A DNA stretch of 64,000 nt from Alphaproteobacteria bacterium. Its GTDB lineage: Bacteria; Pseudomonadota; Alphaproteobacteria; Rhizobiales; OSC116. Of this stretch, positions 26,216 to 35,200 are shown piece by piece. Each line of letters starts with the position of its first letter. Position 1 is the first letter of the stretch. A program made the position numbers and the translations under genes. The notes below the pieces were generated by a model. The model ran no database searches, was not told the origin of the DNA, and saw only the letters and a program-made list of their open reading frames with translations. Location of the stretch: NCBI GenBank assembly GCA_002400495.2, contig NVQL02000052.1, forward strand, positions 152,614-216,613. Direction: 5' to 3'.

Positions 26216-26229
26216 TTGATACAAATCAA
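26216..26229 (+). promoter_or_regulatory. FNR/Crp-type box before the sulfur operon
   Basis: TTGAT-ACAA-ATCAA matches the FNR consensus exactly. It lies 14 bases after the Crp/Fnr gene stop and 91 bases before the first YeeE gene, a position suited to activation. Confidence 0.75.
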
Positions 26230-26319
26230 TTTGTGCATAAACCGCTTTTCAGTAACAATGTCACAGAAGAATAACTTGCCTCTCTGTAAGTTACCCAAGA
26301 AATTAACTAGGAAATTATC

Positions 26320-26751
26320 ATGGAAACACTATTCACGCCCTATCAGGCACTTGGCGGCGGCGCACTTATTGGCCTCGCTTCAGTCTTATTAATGTGGACG
26401 CATGGTCGCATTATGGGCGCGACAGGCATTTTAGCGGGTTTTTTTACCCCCTCTTCATTGGCCGATTGGAGCTGGCGCGCAGCCATATTATTGGGCATGG
26501 TTTCAGCCCCTGTTGCCTATCTGTTGGTCAGCGGTAATATGCCTGCATTCAACGTGCCCGTCAGCACAAATATGCTAGTAATTGGCGGCTTAATCGTTGG
26601 CTGTGGCGTCACTTTAGGCAGTGGCTGTACATCTGGTCACGGCGTTTGTGGCATGGCACGTCTGTCCCCCCGCTCCATCGCCGCCACTTTAACATTTATG
26701 CTCACCACCGCGATCACAGTCTATATCGTGCGTCATATTTTAGGAATGTAA
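26320..26751 (+). CDS. YeeE/YedE-family sulfur transporter, first half
   Basis: A 143-residue membrane protein with four or five predicted helices. The signature GCGVTLGSGCTSGHGVCGMA near residues 90-109 holds three cysteines. In full-length YeeE (TsuA) the equivalent cysteines pass thiosulfate through the membrane. Proteobacteria often encode the transporter as two half-length proteins in tandem, as here. Start supported by TAGGAAATTATC before the ATG. One base separates it from the second half gene. Confidence 0.88.
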   Translation: METLFTPYQALGGGALIGLASVLLMWTHGRIMGATGILAGFFTPSSLADWSWRAAILLGMVSAPVAYLLVSGNMPAFNVPVSTNMLVIGGLIVGCGVTLGSGCTSGHGVCGMARLSPRSIAATLTFMLTTAITVYIVRHILGM

Positions 26752-26752
26752 A

Positions 26753-27187
26753 ATGAAAATAGTTACAGCATATATTATTGGCCTTATCTTTGGCCTCGGC
26801 ATTTCAATCTCAGGCATGTCAAACCCCGCAAAAGTCCTAAATTTTTTCGATCTCGCAGGTAGTTGGGATGGCAGCTTAGGCCTCGTCATGGCCGCGGCGC
26901 TCATTGTGGCGTTCGTCGGCTATAAATTAGTCTTCGCACAAAATAAACCCATATTTGATGTTAATTTCTACGTCCCTGCCAATCGCAAATTGGATGTTAA
27001 ACTGCTGTCTGGCGCAGCCATTTTTGGCATCGGTTGGGGCATATCTGGTTTTTGTCCAGGCGGCTCATTGCCAGCCATTGGCAATGGCAGTATCGAGATT
27101 ATTCAATTCACCATAGCGCTCATTGCAGGCATATTCTTGGCCAAAGCGGCGCTTAAATTATTCACAAAAACGGCACCCAACTCTTAA
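26753..27187 (+). CDS. YeeE/YedE-family sulfur transporter, second half (DUF6691)
   Basis: A 144-residue membrane protein. Seen: GLGISISGMSNPAKVLNFFD at the N-terminus and GWGISGFCPGGSLPAIG near residue 95, which carries the single conserved cysteine of this half. It is expected to form a heteromeric channel with the preceding protein, moving thiosulfate or another reduced sulfur species. Followed by the persulfide dioxygenase gene after 19 bases. Confidence 0.87.
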   Translation: MKIVTAYIIGLIFGLGISISGMSNPAKVLNFFDLAGSWDGSLGLVMAAALIVAFVGYKLVFAQNKPIFDVNFYVPANRKLDVKLLSGAAIFGIGWGISGFCPGGSLPAIGNGSIEIIQFTIALIAGIFLAKAALKLFTKTAPNS

Positions 27188-27206
27188 TCAAACGAAGGAG
27201 AAAAAC

Positions 27207-28091
27207 ATGTCTAACTATCCTATAAATATGGATCTCACTCCCAGTATCGAAGCATTTTTTGACCCCGCAACCAACACCATTAGCTATGTGGTCATCGACC
27301 CGAGCACCAAAGCCTGCGCCGTCATCGATAGCGTGATGGATATGGATTATGCGGCAGGTAAAATCACCTATGATCATGCCGATAAAATGATTGAATTTGT
27401 TGAGCGCAATCAGCTTAAACTCGAATGGTTGATCGAAACCCACGTACATGCCGATCATCTTTCCGCCGCGCCTTATATACAGCAGAAACTAGGTGGTAAA
27501 GTTGGCATTGGCGCCAACATCACCATCGTGCAAGAAGTTTTCGGCAAAGTGTTTAACGAAGGCACCGAGTTTCAACGTGATGGCAGCCAATTCGACAAGT
27601 TATTTGTCGAAGGCGACACTTATATGATTGGCGAAATGCCAGTGTTTGTCATGCACACACCAGGCCATACACCTGCATGCATGGTACATGTGGTGGGCAA
27701 TGCCGCGTTTGCTGGCGATACATTATTTATGCCCGATGGTGGCTCAGCGCGCGCCGATTTCCCGGGCGGTGACGCGGCCGAGCTTTATAACAGCATTCAA
27801 AAAGTGTTGAGCCTGCCTGATGATATGCGCTTATTCATGTGCCATGATTATGGCCCCAATGGCCGCGATATCGAATGGGAAACCACGGTAAAAGCCGAAA
27901 AAGCCCATAATATTCATGTCGGCGCAGGTAAAACCAAACAAGAATTTGTCGATTTCCGCACCAAACGCGATGCCGAGCTGGCCATGCCAAAACTCATCAT
28001 CCCATCCCTGCAAGTCAATATGCGCGCGGGCGATGTGCCACTGGATGAAGATGGCAACCCGATGCTTAAAGTGCCGATTAATAAATTATAA
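27207..28091 (+). CDS. Persulfide dioxygenase, ETHE1-like metallo-beta-lactamase fold
   Basis: 294 residues from the ATG at 27207, behind the RBS GAAGGAG. The metal motif is THVHADH (His79, His81, Asp83, His84), with a downstream ligand in HTPGHTPACMVH and GDTLF. The ligand set and the length (294 against about 240 for human ETHE1) fit the longer bacterial persulfide dioxygenase subgroup. Family knowledge: mononuclear Fe(II) oxidises glutathione persulfide to sulfite and GSH. It lies in an operon with sulfur permeases and a DUF442 protein. No sulfide:quinone oxidoreductase gene is in the window. Confidence 0.9.
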   Translation: MSNYPINMDLTPSIEAFFDPATNTISYVVIDPSTKACAVIDSVMDMDYAAGKITYDHADKMIEFVERNQLKLEWLIETHVHADHLSAAPYIQQKLGGKVGIGANITIVQEVFGKVFNEGTEFQRDGSQFDKLFVEGDTYMIGEMPVFVMHTPGHTPACMVHVVGNAAFAGDTLFMPDGGSARADFPGGDAAELYNSIQKVLSLPDDMRLFMCHDYGPNGRDIEWETTVKAEKAHNIHVGAGKTKQEFVDFRTKRDAELAMPKLIIPSLQVNMRAGDVPLDEDGNPMLKVPINKL

Positions 28092-28105
28092 TGAAGAGAA
28101 AAACC

Positions 28106-28531
28106 ATGGACATTAAACGCCTGTCAAAGACATTATCAGTCTGCACGCAAATTTCGGTTAATGACATCGAAGCCATCAAAGCCCAAGGTTTTGGCACGAT
28201 CATTTGCAACCGCCCCGATGATGAGACAGAGGGTCAGCCAAACTTTAAGACGATTGCAAAAGCCGCCGAGGCGGCTGGTTTGACAAGCCGTTACATTCCA
28301 GTTGTTGGCGGGCAGATTAGCGATGAAGATGTGGCATTGTTTGAAGCGGCGACCGCTCATCCTGCTCAGCCCATTTTGGCCTATTGCCGCACAGGCACAC
28401 GCTGCACCATATTATGGTCACTTAGCCAAGCTGAGCATCAATCTACTGATGATATTTTGGCCAGCACAAAAGCCGCTGGGTACGATATGTCAACACAACT
28501 TGAACGCATGAATAATAAAATCAAAAACTAA
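28106..28531 (+). CDS. DUF442 (TIGR01244) sulfurtransferase/phosphatase-like protein
   Basis: 141 residues from the ATG at 28106 (MDIKRLSKTLSV), with GAAGAG as RBS. An alternative ATG at 28091 overlaps the previous stop. The fold is dual-specificity-phosphatase-like, with the active loop AYCRTGTRCTILW near residue 97, whose first cysteine is nucleophilic. Family members are found as separate genes or fused to persulfide dioxygenase (Blh), and are thought to move sulfane sulfur. The next-door dioxygenase supports that role here. Confidence 0.85.
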   Translation: MDIKRLSKTLSVCTQISVNDIEAIKAQGFGTIICNRPDDETEGQPNFKTIAKAAEAAGLTSRYIPVVGGQISDEDVALFEAATAHPAQPILAYCRTGTRCTILWSLSQAEHQSTDDILASTKAAGYDMSTQLERMNNKIKN

Positions 28532-28552
28532 AACCCGTTGGCAGGAATAACT

Positions 28553-30301
28553 ATGAAATTAACCAAGCTAAAATCATATTTCCCCATTTTCGATTGGGGT
28601 CAAAGCTATAATAAACACGCCTTTTCCAACGATATGATTGCGGCGGTGATTGTGACCATCATGCTCATCCCGCAATCTTTGGCCTATGCATTATTGGCTG
28701 GTTTACCTGCCGAAATGGGACTTTACGCCTCCATCGCGCCGATCATTCTTTATGCCATTTTCGGCACCAGCCGTGCATTGGCGGTTGGCCCCGTGGCCGT
28801 TGTGTCGTTAATGACAGCGGCGGCGATCGGCAATATTGCCGAAGTTGGCACAATGGGCTATGCCGTGGCCGCCATCACTTTGGCAGGCCTTTCAGGTGTT
28901 ATTTTGTTACTTATGGGAGTGTTTAAACTTGGTTTTTTGGCCAACTTTCTATCACATCCAGTCATTGCAGGCTTCATCACCGCCTCTGGCGTGCTGATCG
29001 CCGCCAGCCAACTTAAACATATTTTAGGCATCGATGCCCACGGCCATACATTACTAGAATTATTAAGCTCGCTCTTTACACATTTGCCCGAAACAAATTA
29101 CAAAACCTTGGCCTTAGGCGTTTCAGCAACCTTATTCTTATTCTGGGTGCGCAAGGGCTTAAAACCCGCTTTATTAAAACTTGGGCTCAGCACCCGCATC
29201 GCCAATATCCTCACTAAGATTGGCCCCATCGCCGCCATTGTCACCACCACACTCATCGTTTGGGGTTATGATTTTGCCGCACAAGGCGTGCGCATTGTTG
29301 GCGATGTGCCACAAGCCCTACCACCACTCACCCTGCCATCCTTCTCACCCGAACTGCTAAGCACTTTGCTCATTCCCGCATTGCTGATATCAGTCATTGG
29401 TTTTGTCGAATCCATCTCGGTGGCGCAAACCTTAGCGGCCAAAAAACGCCAACGCATCGAGCCCAATCAAGAATTAATCGGCCTTGGTGCGGCCAATATT
29501 GGCGCGTCACTTACAGGCGGCTTTCCCGTCACAGGTGGTTTTTCGCGCTCGGTGGTTAATTTTGATGCGGGCGCAGAAACCCCTGCAGCGGGCGCGTTCA
29601 CAGCCATTGGCTTAGCCATAGCCGCCGTTTCCCTCACCCCATTAATTTATTTCCTGCCCAAAGCCACCTTAGCCGCCACCATCATCGTTGCGGTTTTATC
29701 ATTGGTTGATTTCGGCATACTCAAAAAAACTTGGGTCTATTCAAAAACCGATTTTGTCGCCGTCGCCACCACCATTTTACTGACACTCATATTTGGCGTG
29801 GAAATTGGCGTTTCAGTAGGCGTTGTCTTATCCATCGCCTTATTCCTCTACAAAACCTCGCGACCACATATTGCCGAGGTTGGCCTCGTGCCCGACAGTC
29901 AACATTTCCGCAATATCCACCGCCACAAAGTCATCACCGATCCACAATTACTCACCATCCGCATTGATGAAAGCCTATATTTCGCCAACGCACGATTTTT
30001 AGAAGATTATATTTATGATCGCGTGGTCGGCGATTGCCACATTAAGCATCTGGTTTTAATGTGTTCAGCGGTCAATGAAATAGACATGAGCGCGCTCGAA
30101 TCGCTAGAAGCCATCAATACAAGGCTTCATGACTTGGGCATAAAATTACACCTGTCCGAGGTCAAAGGCCCCGTCACAGATAAATTAAAGCACGCGCATT
30201 TTTGGCAAGAATTAACCGGCGAAATATTCCTATCACAATATGACGCCTATAAAAAATTAGCCCCTGATGAGGCTATCAAGAATTTCAACCACTTTATTTG
30301 A
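28553..30301 (+). CDS. SulP-family anion permease with STAS domain
   Basis: 582 residues from the ATG at 28553, with the RBS GGCAGGAA. About 12 membrane helices form the transporter. The SulP signature follows the first helix ([20 protein letters not shown]), and helix 8-10 motifs include [20 protein letters not shown]. The C-terminal 130 residues form a cytoplasmic STAS domain ([20 protein letters not shown]). SulP proteins carry sulfate, bicarbonate or dicarboxylates. In a persulfide-oxidation operon, sulfate or sulfite movement is the likely role. Its last 45 bases overlap the 3' end of the convergent chemoreceptor gene. Confidence 0.92.
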   Translation: MKLTKLKSYFPIFDWGQSYNKHAFSNDMIAAVIVTIMLIPQSLAYALLAGLPAEMGLYASIAPIILYAIFGTSRALAVGPVAVVSLMTAAAIGNIAEVGTMGYAVAAITLAGLSGVILLLMGVFKLGFLANFLSHPVIAGFITASGVLIAASQLKHILGIDAHGHTLLELLSSLFTHLPETNYKTLALGVSATLFLFWVRKGLKPALLKLGLSTRIANILTKIGPIAAIVTTTLIVWGYDFAAQGVRIVGDVPQALPPLTLPSFSPELLSTLLIPALLISVIGFVESISVAQTLAAKKRQRIEPNQELIGLGAANIGASLTGGFPVTGGFSRSVVNFDAGAETPAAGAFTAIGLAIAAVSLTPLIYFLPKATLAATIIVAVLSLVDFGILKKTWVYSKTDFVAVATTILLTLIFGVEIGVSVGVVLSIALFLYKTSRPHIAEVGLVPDSQHFRNIHRHKVITDPQLLTIRIDESLYFANARFLEDYIYDRVVGDCHIKHLVLMCSAVNEIDMSALESLEAINTRLHDLGIKLHLSEVKGPVTDKLKHAHFWQELTGEIFLSQYDAYKKLAPDEAIKNFNHFI

Positions 30302-31639
30302 AGCTTGTTGCATGTTAGCAAAAGCTTCATGCGAGGCATCATTATTGCCTTTGGCAAATTCGGCTGCAGCCAGTTTGCCAAAATCATGCACTTGTTTGTG
30401 CGGCGCTTCAAGCTGCTTAAATGCAGGGTGATTAGCAATGCGGTCATCTGATATTGCATCACACCATTTACCAAGGCGACAAGAATGATGATCAGCCAGT
30501 TCGTTATGTTTCAAATTATTCAAACCCACCAACATTTCAGCGAGATTTTTTTTCCATAAATAATGGTCAGATTTGGCGCGGTTTAAAACATAATTTTCAA
30601 TGTTACGACCATCAAGCGCAGCGAATAATTGTTCAATAATTTGCTCTGAACCTTTAATTGAAGCAATCACCTCATCCGCCATTTTAGAGGCTTTCACGCC
30701 GCTGTCGGCGATTTTATTCACCCCAACAGCCAATTCGCGAGTGGCTTCGGTCTGCTCGCTCAACACATTGGCAATGTCGGCCATACCGCCTGCCGTCTCG
30801 CTGACAATGGCAGCAATTTCTTGAATGTTATTTTCAGTTTCTTCGGTCAATTGTTGGGTGTTGACAACCGAACCATTGGCTGCCTCAAATGATTGCAACA
30901 ATTGCTGTACGTCATTATGTAGAGAGGTAATTTGTTGATTAATGTCCTCAGTGGCTTTTTGGGTGGCAGTAGACAAGCTTTTCACCTCGGCCGCCACAAC
31001 CGCAAATCCCTTGCCCGCATCACCAGCACGCGCCGCTTCAATGGTGGCATTTAACGCCAAAAGGTTGGTTTGTTGGGCAATCTCATCAATGGTGCTAACA
31101 AAATTCGAAATTTGGTTCACCGCGCTCGAAACCGCCTTGGTTTGCGCTTCCATCGAGTTCATCGCTTCCGATGTAACATGCGCCGATTCATTGGTTTTTT
31201 GCACATTGGCAAGGCCTGTTGCCATCATGCCATCGGCATTTTGCATTTTATCCGCTGAAGATTTTGCAGTGTCCGAAATTTGCCCAATCGAGGCATCAAG
31301 CTCCTCAATAGCGGAGGCCATTGAGTTAGAGTTAGATTCAATCTTCCGCACATCACCAGTGATTAACGACACCGCCGCCATAGAATTACTAGCACCAACT
31401 GAAAGTGAAACTGCCCGCTTTAAAGCGTCTTCATTGCGCTGTTTAATAGCGACAGCCAAATGCTCAATAGGCTGCGCTATGTCATGGGACAAATTATCTA
31501 ACGCAAACGCTTCGCCTTTTTCAATGGCGTCCAATGCCATTTTTAATTGAATTGCAATATGGGCGCTGTCAATTTCCTGTTCAACCGCCAACTCAACAAC
31601 ATTCTCTGAATATTCTACTTTTTTACCAAAACCTAACAT
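30257..31639 (-). CDS. Soluble methyl-accepting chemotaxis protein with C-terminal CZB domain
   Basis: 460 residues from the ATG at 31637-31639, with an AGGGG RBS. No membrane helix is present, so the receptor is cytoplasmic. Residues about 60-330 form the helical signalling domain, with the tip [20 protein letters not shown] that contacts CheA/CheW. The C-terminal 120 residues are a chemoreceptor zinc-binding domain: [12 protein letters not shown] carries the His/Cys pair, and later His residues ([13 protein letters not shown]) complete the site. CZB domains sense zinc state and hypochlorous-acid-type oxidation of the cysteine. No other chemotaxis gene is nearby. Confidence 0.9.
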   Translation of the reverse strand: MLGFGKKVEYSENVVELAVEQEIDSAHIAIQLKMALDAIEKGEAFALDNLSHDIAQPIEHLAVAIKQRNEDALKRAVSLSVGASNSMAAVSLITGDVRKIESNSNSMASAIEELDASIGQISDTAKSSADKMQNADGMMATGLANVQKTNESAHVTSEAMNSMEAQTKAVSSAVNQISNFVSTIDEIAQQTNLLALNATIEAARAGDAGKGFAVVAAEVKSLSTATQKATEDINQQITSLHNDVQQLLQSFEAANGSVVNTQQLTEETENNIQEIAAIVSETAGGMADIANVLSEQTEATRELAVGVNKIADSGVKASKMADEVIASIKGSEQIIEQLFAALDGRNIENYVLNRAKSDHYLWKKNLAEMLVGLNNLKHNELADHHSCRLGKWCDAISDDRIANHPAFKQLEAPHKQVHDFGKLAAAEFAKGNNDASHEAFANMQQASNKVVEILDSLIRG

Positions 31640-31731
31640 TTGACCCCTAGTCCCTAACACCTATTAATTTTCAAATGATATAGACTTTACTTAGTTAATT
31701 TTTAGCAAATTTTGAGCCTATTTCCAAAAAA

Positions 31732-33108
31732 TTAGTGGATATTATGTATGGAACAATTATGGCGTTGGCACACTGGGCAAGTGGCGCCAATGCGCACCAA
31801 TTGGCCTGCGTCTTTTAAATCAACACTATCCGAATAAACCATTGATTTTGCGTGTATATATTTACAACCAAGACCGATAGAAAAATGTCTTAACGGCTTG
31901 CCAAACCGCCTAACGCCTTTGGTGATGGTGCGGGCAATGCAAAAATAAACCTGCCCATCTGGAGTTTCTGACAATTGTACATTAATCCGCCCGGGCTGCA
32001 TAAAAGCAGCATATATATTCCAACGCGGGCAAGCCGTGCCATAACGCGGAATTTTAATGCCCGAAAGTGAAAAGCGTTTTGATATATGCCCGGCAATGTC
32101 AGTGCGCACAAAATGAAACGGAATGGCTTTAGAACCAGGTTTTTGCATGCTGGTCAAACGGTGACAGGCCTGTTCGAAACTGACATTAAAATAATGGCAA
32201 AGCAAGTCAATGTCATAACGGGTTTGTTTGGCTTTTTTCAAAAAACCATCATAAGGCATCATGATACAGGCGGCAAAATAGCGGCTTAAAACTTGTTCTA
32301 AATAATTATTAATGCGCTCATCTTCAAAATTTGCACCTTCAATAATGTCATCAATTTCATTTTTAGCGGCATAAAGTCCAATATGCTCCGCAAGACAGAA
32401 AATTTGGCTTTGCTCGGTCGAAAAATCTGAAATGTTTAAAACACCGGTGTCCCCATCAAATTGCGCACTCTCATCATCAGGTAATTCCGTCACTATAGTG
32501 CGGATGGCAAAACTGTTAACTGCAAAAGCTTTCAAACCATGAAACAGGCCTTCGCCCATTAAATCAACATCCAACCTCACCCGCTCAGCAGCCTGTTCAA
32601 GAACGGCAAAATAATTGCTCTGGCTTTGAATGAAATCAGACACCAATTCAGCCATATATTCAGGAGAGGCCTCACTGTCAATCATTGCTGCTTCACCATC
32701 GGCACCCGTTATAAATTGATTAATCAGTTTTTGATTTTGCTTTTGACGCATATTATATTTATCAAACAAACGGATCATGGCCTTGCCGATTTCAGGGTTT
32801 TCAGCGGTTAAATCGGTAATGTCTTGGTTGGTGATGGCAAAATCTGCAAATATATCATCTGCCAATAACTCAGATAAATCATTGGTCAATTGCACGTCAG
32901 TATTTTGGCTCAACTCATTGACATTTATATCAAATATATCTGCCAATTTAAGCAAAAGATTGGCAGTTAAACCGCGTCTATTGCGCTCAATCAGGTTTAA
33001 ATAACTGGCACTAATGCCCAATTCTAAAGCCAGGTTTTTTTGGTTTATATTTCTATCACGGCGTAATTTTTTTAATTTACTACCAATGTAAAGCGCTTGT
33101 TGAGACAT
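31732..33108 (-). CDS. XRE-family regulator of the ScfR/RamB type (short-chain acyl regulator)
   Basis: 458 residues. Residues 8-63 form the XRE helix-turn-helix (IGSKLKKLRRDRNINQKNLA). The middle is an IrrE-N-terminal-like domain in which the usual HExxH is lost (LAEHIGLYAAKNEI). The C-terminal ScfR domain ends in a cysteine cluster, CPVCQRHNC. Family members (RamB, PccR) bind acyl-CoA-type signals and control isocitrate lyase or propionyl-CoA genes. The divergent neighbour here is aceA, which strongly supports that role. A palindrome at 33151-33165 in the gap is the likely operator. Confidence 0.9.
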   Translation of the reverse strand: MSQQALYIGSKLKKLRRDRNINQKNLALELGISASYLNLIERNRRGLTANLLLKLADIFDINVNELSQNTDVQLTNDLSELLADDIFADFAITNQDITDLTAENPEIGKAMIRLFDKYNMRQKQNQKLINQFITGADGEAAMIDSEASPEYMAELVSDFIQSQSNYFAVLEQAAERVRLDVDLMGEGLFHGLKAFAVNSFAIRTIVTELPDDESAQFDGDTGVLNISDFSTEQSQIFCLAEHIGLYAAKNEIDDIIEGANFEDERINNYLEQVLSRYFAACIMMPYDGFLKKAKQTRYDIDLLCHYFNVSFEQACHRLTSMQKPGSKAIPFHFVRTDIAGHISKRFSLSGIKIPRYGTACPRWNIYAAFMQPGRINVQLSETPDGQVYFCIARTITKGVRRFGKPLRHFSIGLGCKYIHAKSMVYSDSVDLKDAGQLVRIGATCPVCQRHNCSIHNIH

Positions 33109-33150
33109 GGTTATTTTCTGTTCAAAATTTACAATATTGCCGATATTGAC

Positions 33151-33165
33151 TGTAAATAATTTACA
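33151..33165. promoter_or_regulatory. Palindromic operator between the ScfR-like gene and the aceA unit
   Basis: TGTAAAT-A-ATTTACA is a perfect 15-base palindrome. Related half-sites TTTACAATATTG (33128) and AATAATTTAC (33212) flank it in the same 146-base divergent gap. The palindrome resembles the TTTGCAAA-type sites recalled for PccR/RamB relatives, with A in place of the central GC. Confidence 0.6.
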
Positions 33166-33254
33166 ACAATACCCTGATTTCCTTCAAATATATTGCATTA
33201 CCCTACAAAATGTCAATAATTTACTTATCTCATCGATATTGGAAAGGAAAAACT

Positions 33255-33506
33255 ATGAGCCAGTCAACAATCAACAACAAAACGCAAGACCCAGTGAACG
33301 AAGAATGTTTAACCATTATTTCACCATTGGCCAACGCCACTATATTTGAATTTCACCGTCAACGTTTGGCCAAGCAGGGCTATTTATTGGCCTCCAAAAT
33401 TCAATTGCACCGTTTTGAACTTGTCGATGAAGAAGCGGTTAAAACCCAATTATTCGACGGCCAAAGCTATTATTCCGCCACCTATATCAAATCCACAAAT
33501 TCATAA
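33255..33506 (+). CDS. Small uncharacterised protein upstream of isocitrate lyase
   Basis: 83 residues from the ATG at 33255, chosen because GGAAAGGAAAAAC precedes it. I do not recognise the family. The first 20 residues are polar (MSQSTINNKTQDP). The rest is a compact alpha/beta-like sequence with FEFHRQRLAKQGYLLASK, then HRFELVDEEAV, and an aromatic end YYSATYIK. There is no signal peptide, membrane segment or cysteine beyond one in EECLT. It sits 10 bases before aceA and is surely co-transcribed, so a role in glyoxylate-shunt control is possible but unproven. Confidence 0.7.
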   Translation: MSQSTINNKTQDPVNEECLTIISPLANATIFEFHRQRLAKQGYLLASKIQLHRFELVDEEAVKTQLFDGQSYYSATYIKSTNS

Positions 33507-33516
33507 AGGCTAAAAA

Positions 33517-35115
33517 ATGTCACAATACCAAGAAAACATCCGCGCCATAGAGGCGCTAAAAGCCGAGCACGGAACATCATGGAGCGGCATCGAGGCTGAA
33601 TCCACAGCCCGCATGCGCGCACAAAATCGCTTTAAAGATGGCATCGCCATTGCAAAATATACCGCCGATATTATGCGTGCCGATATGGATAATTACGATA
33701 AAGACAGTTCACAATATACCCAATCATTAGGCTGCTGGCATGGCTTTATCGGCCAACAAAAAATGATTTCAATTAAGAAACATTTCGAAAACAGTACGGA
33801 TCGCCGCTATCTCTACCTATCTGGCTGGATGGTCGCCGCCTTGCGCAGTGAATTTGGCCCGTTGCCCGATCAATCGATGCACGAAAAAACCAGCGTGGCT
33901 TCATTAATCGCCGAGCTTTATACGTTTTTACGCCAAGCCGATGCCCGCGAACTAGGCGGTTATTTCCGCGAATTGGATGCGGCGCGTGAAGCAGGTAACG
34001 AAGTTGCAGCCCAAGGCGCACAACAAAAAATCGATAATCACGTCACGCATGTTGTGCCGATTATTGCCGATATCGATGCGGGGTTTGGCAATGCCGAAGC
34101 CACCTATCTGATGGCCAAACAAATGATTGAGGCAGGCGCCTGCTGCATCCAAATCGAAAATCAAGTGTCAGACGAAAAACAATGTGGCCATCAAGACGGC
34201 AAAGTGACCGTACCACACGAAGATTTTCTGGCCAAAATTCGCGCCGTCAGATATGCGTTTTTAGAGCTGGGCATTGATAATGGCATCATTGTCGCCCGCA
34301 CCGATAGTTTAGGCGCTGGCCTGACCAAACAAATCGCGGTGACCCACGAAGTAGGCGATTTAGGCGACCAATATAATGCGTTTCTAGATTGCGACGAAAT
34401 CAGCACAGACGAAATGCAAAATGGCGATGTGCTGATCAAACGCGATGGAAAATTGCTACGCCCCAAACGCTTACCAAGCAACCTATTCCAATTCAAAGCT
34501 GGCACAGGTGAAGCCCGTTGTGTGCTTGACAGCATCACCTCATTACAAAATGGCGCGGATCTCATCTGGATTGAAACCGAAAAACCGCATATCGCCCAAA
34601 TCGGCGCGATGGTCTCAGCGGTGCGCGAAGTCGTGCCCAACGCTAAATTGGTTTACAATAACAGCCCGTCATTCAACTGGACGCTCAATTTCAGACAACA
34701 AATATTCGATATTATGAGCGATGCAGGACAAGATGTTTCAGCCTATGTACGCGCCGATTTAATGGATGTAAAATATGATGAAACCCAGCTTGGCATAGAT
34801 GCCGATGAGAAAATCCGCACCTTCCAAGCCGATAGCTCACGTGAGGCGGGCATTTTCCATCACCTGATCACTTTGCCAACTTATCACACGGCGGCGTTAT
34901 CAACTGACAATCTAGCCAAAGACTATTTTGGCGATCAAGGCATGTTGGGCTATGTGGCCAATGTGCAACGCCAAGAAATTCGCCAAGGCATTGCCTGCGT
35001 GAAGCATCAAAATATGTCTGGTTCAGACATGGGTGATGATCACAAAGAATATTTCTCTGGCGATGCGGCTCTAAAAGCTGCAGGCAAAGACAATACAATG
35101 AATCAATTCGGTTAA
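33517..35115 (+). CDS. aceA: Isocitrate lyase (long, 532-residue type)
   Basis: Cleaves isocitrate to glyoxylate and succinate, the first step of the glyoxylate shunt for growth on acetate or other C2 units. Seen: the catalytic loop DEKQCGHQDGK with the active-site Cys223, IIADIDAGFGNAEATYLMAK with metal-binding aspartates (about 182-201), and NNSPSFNWTLNF near residue 385. At 532 residues it belongs to the long ICL subgroup (as in Pseudomonas aeruginosa), not the 430-residue E. coli type. No malate synthase gene is in the window. Followed by a strong terminator. Confidence 0.96.
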   Translation: MSQYQENIRAIEALKAEHGTSWSGIEAESTARMRAQNRFKDGIAIAKYTADIMRADMDNYDKDSSQYTQSLGCWHGFIGQQKMISIKKHFENSTDRRYLYLSGWMVAALRSEFGPLPDQSMHEKTSVASLIAELYTFLRQADARELGGYFRELDAAREAGNEVAAQGAQQKIDNHVTHVVPIIADIDAGFGNAEATYLMAKQMIEAGACCIQIENQVSDEKQCGHQDGKVTVPHEDFLAKIRAVRYAFLELGIDNGIIVARTDSLGAGLTKQIAVTHEVGDLGDQYNAFLDCDEISTDEMQNGDVLIKRDGKLLRPKRLPSNLFQFKAGTGEARCVLDSITSLQNGADLIWIETEKPHIAQIGAMVSAVREVVPNAKLVYNNSPSFNWTLNFRQQIFDIMSDAGQDVSAYVRADLMDVKYDETQLGIDADEKIRTFQADSSREAGIFHHLITLPTYHTAALSTDNLAKDYFGDQGMLGYVANVQRQEIRQGIACVKHQNMSGSDMGDDHKEYFSGDAALKAAGKDNTMNQFG

Positions 35116-35151
35116 GCCAAGCTGGTTAAGCTTAATTGATTCATTCTCCCC

Positions 35152-35193
35152 AGATCTGCGTCACCCGCCAGTGTGGCGCAGATCTCCTTTTTC
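35152..35193 (+). terminator. Rho-independent terminator after aceA
   Basis: AGATCTGCG and CGCAGATCT form a perfect 9-base outer stem, with a shorter inner CAC/GTG pairing, followed by CCTTTTTCC. It lies between the convergent aceA and SDR genes. Confidence 0.8.
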
Positions 35194-35200
35194 CAACCAT

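Noticed and set aside
30942..31550. 202-residue open frame on the plus strand
   Set aside because: Antisense shadow of the chemoreceptor gene, with the Ala/Ser-rich composition expected from the opposite strand of a helical MCP; no RBS.
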